DNA from: Engraulis encrasicolus
Taxonomy: Eukaryota; Chordata; Actinopteri; Clupeiformes; Engraulidae
NCBI RefSeq assembly: GCF_034702125.1
Contig: NC_085880.1
Location: 44,629,077 to 44,693,076, forward strand
Direction: 5' to 3'
Length of the DNA: 64,000 bases
Below the pieces are notes generated by a model. The model worked only from the letters and a program-made list of their open reading frames with translations. It did not search any database and was not told the DNA's origin. Position numbers and translations under genes: made by a program. This document shows positions 24,190 to 64,000 of the stretch, in pieces. Each line of letters starts with the position of its first letter. Within the stretch, counting starts at the first letter, position 1.

Positions 24190-24489
24190 GCATTCCAATA
24201 TGTGACCTTGCGTCCTCCACTTGTGCTTGTGGCCTTGTACCAGGAAGTAATGTGTCATGATGACATCACTGACAACAGCATTATATTTCAATATCTCGCA
24301 AAAGCTCAATTGTAATGTCATTTAACCATTTGAAATAGGGATGGTGAATGAAGAATAGTCCCCCAAAAATTGTTTTGGCTAAGCTGACAGCTGGGAAGTT
24401 TAATTGTTTTCTCCACGAAGTAGGGGCCAGGAGGCGGGGCGAGGCGACAAGCACAGGTGGAGGACGCAAGGTTGCATATTGGAATGCAC
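24190..24489. mobile_element. Foldback element, copy 1 of 3
   Basis: gcattccaatatg at the left, catattggaatgc at the right; ttgcgtcctccacttgtgct pairs with the complementary right side. Confidence 0.8.
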
Positions 24490-24678
24490 CCCAGAAGTCA
24501 CACACGAAATGGCCTCCATTCAATAATTTAATGCACTTCATGTTTTAATTATGACCTATTTAGACATTATTTGATGCATCACATTTTAAGTTCTGCAGTT
24601 CTGTTTAATATTAACTTATCACCAGACTACTGTGTCTCAGATATGCATATGGCGTATTAGTTACGTACTGAAACAAGG

Positions 24679-24958
24679 TGGATTCCAATATGCAGACTCC
24701 AGTCCTCCGTCTGTGCTTGTGGCCTCGCATTTCCCTGATGCCCCGCCTCTGTGGAGAAAATAAAGTTTCCCCGCTGTAGCCCTAGCCACAACAAGTTTTA
24801 GAGGACTATTCTTCATTCACTATCCCGTTTGGAAATGAGAAAATGACAGTAGAGCTTTTGTGAGATATTGAAATGAAATTCTGCTGTCGGTGACGTCATC
24901 ACGAGGTCACAAGTAGGCAAGTGAGCATAGGAGGACAGGAGTCTGCATGTTGGAACGC
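24679..24958. mobile_element. Foldback element, copy 2 of 3
   Basis: Same family as 24190-24489 (ggattccaatatgcagactc ... gagtctgcatgttgg), diverged. Confidence 0.75.
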
Positions 24959-24995
24959 ACATATAGTGCCCGAAGTGCATCAGCTGAGACAGAGT

Positions 24996-25254
24996 GCGTT
25001 GCAATATGCGACCTTGCCTCCTCCACTTGCTTCTCGTCATGATGACATCACTGACAACAGCATTATATTTCAATATCTTGCAAAAGCTCAATTGTAGAGT
25101 CTCTCATTTGCAATTGAAAATCAGTCCCTCAACAGTTGTTGTAGCTAGGCTAACAGCTGGGAAACTTTATCGTTTTCTCCACAGAGGAGGGGCCAGGAGG
25201 CGGGACAAGGAGACAAGCGCAAGTGGAGGAGGCAAGGTCGCATTTTAAAACGCA
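24996..25254. mobile_element. Foldback element, copy 3 of 3
   Basis: gcgttgcaatatgcgacctt at the left mirrored by aaggtcgcattttaaaacgc at the right. Lies 37 bp from copy 2. Confidence 0.8.
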
Positions 25255-25417
25255 CTCACAGCATACAGTATATGAGAAGTGAGTGACATCAGTCCTTCAG
25301 GTCAGAGCAAAGGATCAAGGCAGCATGGGAGTTCCCAGGCTAACTCAACATATGACAAATGGTGTATATATAAAGACTGCATTCATAATTGCAATGTGTT
25401 TTCTTAACTCTCTACAG

Positions 25418-25726
25418 CAGTGATTCTCAACTGGTGGGTCGGGACCCAAAAGTGGGTCGCGGAGGGTTCCTGGGTGGGTCGCGGAGCTGTGATGCAATGC
25501 ACTAAAAATGACTATGATGTCGAAGACAGAGAGAAACATGGTTAATAGGCCTTTTCCTCTCCACTACTTCATAATACAATGCTAATAATAATGCATATTA
25601 TGAAATGCATGGTAATATTTTTTATTATTATTGGAAGAATCTGACGGTGCGACACACAGTTTGGGTCACAACGTATTGACCACGGGAAATTGTGGGTCTC
25701 AAGACTATTCCAGTTGAGAACCACTG
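25418..25726. mobile_element. hAT-like element (cagtgattctcaac ends)
   Basis: Inverted ends and a perfect 8-bp target duplication ctctacag (25410-25417, 25727-25734). Interior words gtgggtcgcgg. Confidence 0.9.
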
Positions 25727-25974
25727 CTCTACAGAGCACTTAAAGCTCTTTACATCTCAATGCTTTATTTCACACACAGAAAAGCTGTCATGTACAGCAT
25801 AGTAAGGCACCAACTGAGTATAAGTGTGGGTCTTGAACCAAGGCATCTATAACTTGCATAATACTTTCTAGGAACAATTGTTGGCCAACTTCAATCTCTT
25901 GAGCCATGTTAATCAGCCTGTTCACTAAATGGTAACACTGTAACCTTGTTTGAACTCATACAGTATAGCTCCAG

Positions 25975-26450
25975 GATACCAAAACATTTGGACAATTCCA
26001 TGCTCTCAACGTTATGAGCATGTACTGTAATTGTCCAAATGTTTCGGTATCCTGGAGCTAGTTTTGAGTGTGCCCCTTCCTGTTCCAACATGACTGTGCA
26101 CCAGGGCACAAAGCAAAGTCCATGAAGAGTATCGTATGGATGAACTTGACTGGCCTGCACAAAGTCCTAACCTGAACCCAACAGAACAGCTTTGGAATGA
26201 AGCAGAGACTTGGAGCCGGGCCTTCTCAACCAACATCAGTGTGACCTCACCAATGCGATTTTGGAAGAATGGTCAAAAACTCCTATAAACACACTCCTCG
26301 ACCTTGTGGACAGCCTTACCAGATGAGTTGAAGCTGTAATAGCTGCAAAAGCTGGACCAATAATGTACTGAACCCTCTGGGTTAGGAATGGGATGGCAGT
26401 ATGCGAGTCAAGGCAAGGTATCAAATACTCTTGGTAATACAGTGTATATA
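25975..26450 (+). mobile_element. Tc1/mariner transposase fossil
   Basis: From 26085 the sequence reads in pieces as the C-terminal transposase pattern (DWPAQSPDLNPTEQLWNE-like, EEWSKTPINTLLDLVDSL). It contains stops and frameshifts. A 60-bp palindrome at 25975-26062 (ataccaaaacatttggacaa) may be a folded terminal repeat. Confidence 0.7.
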
Positions 26451-26821
26451 CTGCATGTCTATATGATGCAATTGGTACGATGGCTAACAGTAATTGCCAG
26501 AGTATTGCCTACTGTATGTTCAGTTTTTTTATGGATGAGACAAGATCCTGCAGGATGCCTGTGACTTCTGAGATGTACAGTATGCCGTCCTACCTCAAGG
26601 CCAAAGTTCATTAGCGATCACACTCATGTCATTAGCAATGCCCCACATCCAAGCATTGATCGAAGAAGAATGTCTTTTATATTCAGCCATGTCATTTGAC
26701 TTGTGGTTTCAAAGACTAACATGATGTTGACTTCAAAGGGGGTCTAAAACGAAGCATCCTTATATGGTGAAAGGTCAAATTACATCAGCATCAGCAATGC
26801 ATTTGAAGAAATGGATGGACA

Positions 26822-27075
26822 GACATTGTGAATTTTCCATTTTATTAATTATTACTCTTAATTTACATACTTTGCTTAAAAACTAATCAGACAGCACACA
26901 TTTTTACCATGGAAAAACAAACGTACAGCTAACATCCTGCAATAGGCTTTGTTGTAAGAGTCGATGTAAATCAAAAGCATTGAAGCGACATATTTTAAGG
27001 ATCAGACCAGAGTTCACATGACGTCTTGATCAGCATCTTTGGAGAGATCAGTGCACTTCTACAAACAGGACTGGA
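26822..27075 (-). other. prdx3: PRDX3 3'UTR
   Basis: Follows the TAA. An AATAAA on the minus strand at 26846-26841 is the likely poly(A) signal, giving a UTR of about 250 nt. Confidence 0.65.
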
Positions 27076-36240
<9,165 letters not shown>

Positions 36241-36669
36241 TCTGCAGAAAGTCGCAACTTGAAGTCGTCTAATCTGAAGCGTGCAGCCAGCGATAACAAT
36301 GAATTTTGTAACCTGTGACCTCACCGCCAGCCGAGTTTTTGCTTTTTCAAAATAAGAGTTTTAACTTCGCGATCACTTCAAGCTCAGTACAAAATGATAT
36401 CGCCCATTTTTGCCCGTTGTGGTCTATTTTTGGGGAGTCAACCGTATTCAGTTATTAAGACATGCTTAACTTAAGTGTTTTCCTATGGTTGGATAATGTT
36501 CTTTGACCTCCTTCAGATGGAGTGAAATCTTATTTTTAATATTTTATTGACACATCTCGTCATGTGTTACTATAGGAAGGTGCAGGGGACTTCTTGGCCA
36601 TGTGTTGTTAATAGAGTTTAAAAGGGATGATAATTATTTCTAATCTAATGGTCCTAGACCTCCTGCTGT
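36241..36669. other. Intergenic, PRDX3 upstream region
   Basis: Holds the PRDX3 5'UTR and presumably its promoter. I see no TATA box or other decisive element. Confidence 0.4.
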
Positions 36670-36970
36670 GACACAGCAAAGAAACTCCAACTCCCGTTGT
36701 CATTGTGACACAGCACTCCACAGCACAGAAGTGAACCCTGCACACAACAAAATTGCATTTATGCCTCACCCGCACAAGGGGGCAGCAATGGCGCCCCTAG
36801 GGAGCAGTGCGGCGGGACGGTACCATGCTCAGGGTACCTCAGTCATGGAGGAGGATGGGGGAGAGCCCTGGATGATTACTCCCTTCACCAACCTGGCGGG
36901 TCGGGAGTCGGGTCGAGCCGATAACCTTTGGGCGACAAGTCTGACGCCCTAACTGCTTACCCATGACTGA
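36670..36970 (-). mobile_element. SINE family B, best copy
   Basis: gaaactccaactcccgttgt at the left. The tRNA-like head is on the minus strand at the right (complement of aacctttgggcgacaagtct, then gacgccctaactgcttac). Confidence 0.82.
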
Positions 36971-37034
36971 ATAAGACACCAAATAAGACACCAATGAAAA
37001 AGAAACTCCAGCAGAGTCAGTGTTGTGGGTAGAG

Positions 37035-37717
37035 CAGGGGTGGAGAACCTTTTTCATTCGAAGGGCCACTTTAATTTCATCCAAGGGCTGTAGGCCTAAA
37101 AGACCTCCAAGGGTCGTACTACACAAACCAAGATTTCCCCCTGCATTTCATCGAAGGTGGCCACCTTTACAACAGACCCCACCTTCTCTACGTCCCATGA
37201 AATATAACTTAATTGTATTGTAAATGTAATTTCTAAGATTCCTTTACAAAACATGTCACAGGCTATTTCATGTGAAGCTGCATAACATTAAAATTATATC
37301 GGGTTTGCAGATAGGACAGCCTCAAGGACTGTAAACGGAACCTCGCCATAGGTTAGAGCAGGTGTCACCAACGTTGTGCCCGCGGGTGCCAGGTAGCCCT
37401 CCAGGAGCTTCTGAGGTGCCCCCCAAGGATGTTAATAAACAGTGACAACTACCAGATTTTAGTCACATATATGTTTTTCTTTATCTAAATAGGAGATTAT
37501 TTATTCTTTATAACCTATAAGCAAGTTATCATTCAATAATAGTGTGATTTGAGAATGATGCCAAGACATCATTTTGAACAAAAAATAGCCCTCGGGGAGC
37601 CCTCAGTAGCCCTCTGGTAGCCCTTGGTAGCCCTCAGACCCAGAAAGGTTGGGGACCCCTGGGTTAGAGGTTCCTCACCATAGACATCATATATGATGTC
37701 TATGTTCCTCACCCCTG
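37035..37717. mobile_element. hAT-like element carrying a second one
   Basis: Ends caggggtggagaacc and cctcacccctg. Contains a complete element (37359-37661) with its own target duplication. The left part matches 14572-14879 in reverse. Confidence 0.75.
37359..37661. mobile_element. hAT-like element with perfect target duplication
   Basis: Ends caggtgtcaccaac and gttggggacccctg. Target duplication ggttagag (37351-37358, 37662-37669). Interior words tagccctc. Confidence 0.9.
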
Positions 37718-37833
37718 GGGTACAGTAATGGAGTGACATTTCCCCCCTCCATTCCGCGGTACAGGACCTTCAAATAAGTACAACATCCTTCCAGATACAG
37801 GAGGCAGAATAAATGCTGTACATGTTTTAAATA

Positions 37834-39445
37834 TACAGTTGAGGACGATATTATTACCCCCCCTCCTGAAATTAGACATATCTCTTCATTGATCATTGAG
37901 AATGATCATTATTAATAAATGTATGTTATTCTGGAAACGAATACACAATGGAGATAGTATCCAATAAGTAAAATTTGGACTTTTCCAATTTTACAATGAG
38001 TTTAAACAAAAAAGTGTAAAAAACAGTCAATACAGTGCCATTTATTCACCGAAATTGACACCGGGCACTTTAATTAGTTGTTAGTGGCACATGTCCTACC
38101 AGGGATTTTGGGCCATTTTTTCATTGCAAATAGTTAAGCTGGTCCAAATTGCATGGATGTTGAGGATGGGCATTCATTTTCAGCACTGTTCAAATACTGT
38201 CTGAAGGATTGAGGTCTGAACCACTCCATGACCATGGTTTTAGTATCCTTGAAGAACATTTGAACTATTTTGGATGCAAGTTTTGGGTTATTATCTTATT
38301 GAAAGATCCAGTGAAGATCTTAACTCCCTCTATGAGCATATTTTTGCAAGGTCCCTTTCCACATTCTATGATAATTTTCAGTTTTTATGGTGCCGTACAC
38401 CCAAACAAGGTTTCCTGTGGCTGAGGCTGCCACAGAATGATGCATCCACCACCATGTTTAATTGTGGAAACCATCTTATAACGATTCAAGGCCTATCCCT
38501 TTCTTCACCTGACAGAAGCAGAATTCATGCATCAAAGCAGGTGCAATTGAATATCATCAGATGAAAGCAGAGACGTTCAAAACTCATTTTTGACTTTCAA
38601 ATGTTCACAGGCAAAGCTCAATAACACTCTGATATGCACTGCCTTTAGTAAAGGGGTTCTTCTGTGATGATGGCCCCAAAGCCCAATATGATGACAAGCC
38701 CTAACAACTGTCTTTCCTGGGGGGGGGGGGGGGGGGGGGGCCCGGGGGGGGGGGGGGGGGAAACCTCCAGGTGAGGCCAGGTCAATAACAATCATCTAGG
38801 CAGGTGTCCAATGCTTCTTTGGTCTAATGAGACTAAGCAGTTTCCACAGTTACACATAGTGGAAGGGCATCAAGTTTAGTCTGTTATTCAGCCTCAGATA
38901 CAGGGAGTCTGGGTCTGAATCTGGATTGCTGGGTCTTCCAACAACATTGTAACCCAAAGCATACATTTAGATTAGTTCAGAGGTTCTTCAAGGACACTAA
39001 AACCATGATATTGGAATCACCCGCTCATAGTCCAGTCCTCAATCCCACTGAGAGTCTGTGGTTAATGTCTATGCTCACTATCCATGCGATTTGGACCAGC
39101 TAGAACACTTTGCAGTGAAGAAATGGGCCGAAATCCCTAGTGGGGCACGAGCCAACCTAGGTAGCAACTTATCAGAGCCTGTTGTCAGTTTTGGTTCATA
39201 AATGGCGCCATATTGACTATTAATGATCAGGGGGCTAATCATTTTGTCCTTGTCATTTTTGCCCTTTTTTGTTTAAACTCATCGTAACAATAGAAAAATC
39301 CAAATTCAACTCATTGAACATTATCTCCATCAGTGTATTTGTTTCCAGAATAACAGAAACGGTGAATAATGGTAATTCTTACTGAGAAATCAAGAGAAAT
39401 GTCTAATTCCAGGAGGGGGGCTAATAATATCGTCCTCAACTGTAT
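37834..39445 (-). mobile_element. Tc1-like transposon, near full length, dead
   Basis: Inverted ends tacagttgaggacgatatta and its complement at TA sites, with similarity extending well over 100 bp inward. The interior carries decayed transposase words on the minus strand (SPLLKAVHIR, about 38640), with many stops. A poly(G) tract interrupts it at 38719-38760. Confidence 0.85.
38719..38760 (+). repeat. Poly(G) tract
   Basis: G22-CCC-G17. Could be real, or a sequencing or assembly artefact. Confidence 0.8.
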
Positions 39446-39952
39446 ATATATTATTATTTTTCCACCAGCCATTGACAACGACTTTCCCCCCCAAAGGTAG
39501 GCCCATGACCTAGGCTGGCGATGCCATCCTATGTACTTCCACCTAGGCTGCCTATGGCCTACGTTGAACATAAATTGTAGATGCATGCATCTCTAAGGTC
39601 CGGCTCAAGACAAAAGACATCCCCACTTTAACTTTCAAAAAATAAACGGTCTCTGTTAAAGTTTCAGTGTGGGCATCTACTTTTAGAGTAGTAAAGTAGA
39701 GAATAGACAAGAGTATAATTTATTGATCCCGAGGGAAATTAAGGTGTGAAGTAGGCTACATAAATACAGAAGAAGACACAAAGACATTATACACAACATA
39801 TAAATGAACAAATACCTGGAATGGAAAGGAAAGATCTTCAATTTGCATTGTTTATAGCTGCATGCGGTGAAGAGGTACCAATGGCAAACATTCTCCCTGA
39901 AATTAGAAACAAAAAACCCAATGCTGAACACTGTTCAAATTTGGCAAAATGA

Positions 39953-40096
<144 letters not shown>

Positions 40097-40420
40097 GAGG
40101 AAACACTGGTACAACAAAACCAAAAAACATAACTAATACACAAAAACACTACACAATGAGTTAAGGGGACAACCAAAAACTTTTCATTCAAACTTGTCAT
40201 GACCACTGGACAGGCATTAGGTGGGAAAGGGAGCCTATAATTAGGATACCAAAAGTAGGCTAAATTCCCTCCCATCCAGTGTAAAAGCACGACCGTTTGG
40301 ACCGTCAACGTTTAGAATAGCCTAGTATGTTTGTATATTTCTTAATCTGCTTATGTCAGTGGCCTATGACATTTAGAAAATATGTCTGGCAAGGGACTTT
40401 TAAATTACTTACTAAGAAAT

Positions 40421-40598
40421 ATTGGCCGGAAGTCAAGCCAAAGAATTGGGGTATTGTTGCGCGCGGAACATTACGTCCGTTTCGGGAGCGTCAAGAAACG
40501 TGTCGTTCAGTGGCGCGGATGGACTCCTGTGGTTTTGATTAATCTCCTTCAAATACCTGTTTCAACAGTGTGTTCATTCTTGAGATCGAACTGCAGCC
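40421..40598 (+). promoter_or_regulatory. eif3a: EIF3A proximal promoter / 5'UTR
   Basis: Directly upstream of the EIF3A start. ATTGG (reverse CCAAT, 40421) abuts CCGGAAGT (40426-40433), a consensus ETS-family site frequent in housekeeping promoters. CpG are frequent nearby and there is no TATA box. The transcription start cannot be placed from sequence alone. Confidence 0.4.
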
Positions 40599-61387
<20,789 letters not shown>

Positions 61388-61438
61388 GTGACCTGCAACA
61401 CAACACATTGCCCAATACTCTTCTAACCTTAGAACCAG

Positions 61439-61692
61439 TGGTAACACTTAACCTGATGCAGGTGTTATACGCATGACATAATGCAGTCCTGTCCATGTGT
61501 CATAAACATTTGTTGACTATCATTAAGTGACATTCGGTTATGGCAAAGACAGCCCTAACAATGTCAACGTTTCATGACCGTAAAACATTTGACACTGACA
61601 CCATGTTTATGACTCGCTCATGACTGTGTCATGACACTGCTTTGACACTGTTATGTCATCCGTATGACGTCGTCTTCAACTAAAGTGTTACC
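61439..61692. mobile_element. Short element (ggtaacactt ends)
   Basis: tggtaacactta at the left and taaagtgttacca at the right. The interior repeats gtcatgac/atgacact words. Confidence 0.75.
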
Positions 61693-62029
61693 AAACCAGC
61701 TATATCTGGTGTGTGTAGAGGATCTGCAAAGAGCACCTCAAGATAAGTGACATTCAACGCAATGCAGTCAAAGTCTGTCCCTACGAGTCCCTCCACTTGG
61801 CGGCCATCTTGACGACGACTCAGGGCAGCCATTTGTCAATATTTTTCAACTGCGCATGAGCAGTCTCAGAATCAAGTCCAGTTGGAGTGCTGCCTGGAAC
61901 TTCTAGTACTTCATAAAGCGGGTGCTCTTTGGTTACAGGCTTAGTTCATTTTAATAGTTGTAGAATATACCATAACACTCATCTTTGGCGTTAAAATGTC
62001 TTTATTTTAATGGACATGATTTAAAACAC

Positions 62030-62400
62030 TTTAGCCTTAGCCTGGGTGAAAAGCCGACTGTTGACTTCGTCAATCAGTCTGGCAAAAGCCATGAGGAATC
62101 CGTCTCTGTGGAGGGTGGTAGATAGCCTGGCGATGCCATCCATGTACTCCACCCAAAGATTTTGGCTCCGCACAATATGGGTTTTAATTTGAGTTTGGTA
62201 CTTCAATTAATTTAAATGATAGAGTAAGATCAGACCATCTCCCACTGTCCGCGGAGACGGATTCCTCATGGCCTTTGCCAGACTGATTGATGGGGTCAAC
62301 AGTCGGCTATTCGCCCAGGCTAGGTGGTAGATGGTCTGATCTTACTCTATCATTTCAATTAATTGGAGTTCCAAACTCAAATTAAAACCCATATTGTGCT
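62030..62400. repeat. Nested inverted repeat
   Basis: Outer arms cctgggtgaaaagccgactg / cagtcggctattcgcccagg. atgatagagtaagatcagac (62216) pairs with gtctgatcttactctatcat (62335). Probably a rearranged foldback element. Confidence 0.7.
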
Positions 62401-64000
62401 TTATTAGCATGCCTGTAACGATATACATACCTGCCGACCATTACGCATTTTGTGTAGCAGATACGGATTTTGACATCAAACTACGGCGCTGTCACTTCAA
62501 AATACGGGAAAAACCAATAGCAAAGTGTGTTCATGGGCCCTTATAAATTGCTCTGTAGACTTGCAACTAGACAGAGCCGTAGACATGGCTCTGCTTGCAA
62601 TTGTCTCGCGCTGGCCTTTCCATTGGCCAGCAACGTGTGTGGGGGGGGGGATATAGACCAATCAGAGCGCTAGTTTGGATGTCTTCATTGCTCCTCTCGA
62701 GTCGAGGCATCAGCTGCCGAAAGTTTGCTTCGAAATCACAAAAGCAGAGAGACTGGTTAATGTACTCCTATAATCTCTGAATTAAGTGTCCTCCTGCTGT
62801 CATCATGTATTATCCATCTTGGTACTGTCGCTGTAGTTTTACAAGTGAGCACCGTCAAAATCACCGTTTCAAAGGTAAATGGACTTTGAGAAAGGTAGCC
62901 TGTATGGGAATAGTGAATTGCGTCCAGTTGCTAAATCCGTAAACTTATGAAAATAAATAAAGGCCGAGGTCTGTCGTAATGATTCACCCAATGTTTCGCC
63001 GTATTTGACGGCAATATGTTGTTGCTTGTTTTGATATTGGACCGAAACGAGATTACTTCCGAATGAGAAAATGTGTCGATGACCGCGCTATAAATTAGCA
63101 GCAAACTAAATTCGGTTTCCCTTTGCGCCGGATCATTTTAACTCGGGAAAATAAAGCGATAGTTCTAACGGTTGTGCTCGGAGTAGGTCTACATCCGTAA
63201 CCTACCATGACACCGTATAGGAATACTGTTCCCCCCTGAGTCATGGCCCATTCTGTGAACAGGTGTAACAGGTCGTGCGTCATACCAAATATGCATCACT
63301 CCACGACTACTATCCGTAATCACGTATGGCAATCTATTAATAAAATCAATTCTCCTATCATATATGTGCCGAACAGTGAACAATAGCCAACTCATGACGG
63401 CAGATGAGGGTAGATAGGCCTACTATTATGCAGAGAAGTGAAAAAAAGAAGCGATGCCCCTCAAAAGTTACCGTGGAAGTTCCAAGAGCATTGGCCATTA
63501 GCCCCCGTCCCTCAGTAGAGCCACTACATGACGCATTTTGTACTGAATGAATGCTGAAAGTGTGATTTTGATGTTAGCCCCCAAGGTAATAATATTAACC
63601 TGATATTATCCTAGCTTAGATAACACTTGTCTTTATCTTTTTCTCTACTGCTGATGCTTCTTCACAGTAGGTGACAACATCACCATTTATTAATATTGGG
63701 GGAGATGATGTAAGAATCATTACAATTCAACTTTTTGTTCATAAAAATCACTGAAATGCCTCTGTATTTTATAATCAAATTATACATTTTCCTACATGTA
63801 CCTTCTACAGCCAAAAAAATAATCAGCAAATGCTTCAATTTCATACTCAATTCCAGCTCCTTAACACCCCCCAAGTGACCAAATGCTCTGTTTGGCTGGT
63901 ACATAGGATAACTTAATAGCCACTTAGGCCTACTAGCCAGACTGGTGGTATGTTTGACTAGTAAGATTAACAGCCATATTGGCTGGTGATCAATAAAGTT
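62401..64000. other. EIF3A intron 17, nothing recognised
   Basis: No exon of the expected Arg/Glu-rich continuation is visible before the window ends. No named repeat. Confidence 0.45.

Overview
This is vertebrate, almost certainly teleost, nuclear DNA. It holds three conserved animal genes with GT-AG introns. The introns are full of (CA)n microsatellites, tRNA-derived SINEs, Tc1/mariner remnants and many small non-autonomous DNA transposons of the kinds common in ray-finned fish. I could not fix the species.

Layout. (1) 1-22.9 kb, plus strand: the last twelve exons of TM9SF3, a nine-span transmembrane protein, with stop codon and a long 3'UTR; its first exons lie left of the window. A decayed antisense copy of an uncharacterised multi-exon gene family (7.5-10.6 kb) sits in one of its introns, and a LINE 3' end in another. 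(2) 22.9-26.8 kb: intergenic, with hAT-like elements, three foldback elements in a row and a Tc1-like fossil. (3) 36.24-26.8 kb, minus strand: complete PRDX3, the mitochondrial 2-Cys peroxiredoxin, seven coding exons and 239 residues, with both catalytic cysteines and the GGLG and YF motifs. (4) 36.2-40.6 kb: intergenic space between the divergent PRDX3 and EIF3A, holding nested hAT-like elements and a nearly full-length dead Tc1-like element. (5) 40.6-61.4 kb, plus strand: the first 17 coding exons (about 824 codons) of EIF3A, the scaffold subunit of translation initiation factor eIF3; its charged C-terminal part continues beyond the window.

The three genes are unrelated housekeeping functions (endomembrane protein, mitochondrial peroxide removal, translation initiation) and do not form a pathway.

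The most unusual signal is in EIF3A. At nine of its 33 visible exon-intron junctions the splice site, with part of the adjoining exon, is tandemly repeated into the intron, from 2 to 12 copies. The true exon edge is always the outermost copy on the exon side. Where I translated past the first donor or from an upstream acceptor copy, the reading frame hit a stop. A small tenth case is in PRDX3. A second signal is a dispersed module resembling a hammerhead ribozyme core (CTGANGA, a short hairpin, GAAA), seen about six times, twice at the tip of a long perfect palindrome. A third is a composite SINE present in two copies with the same internal insertion.
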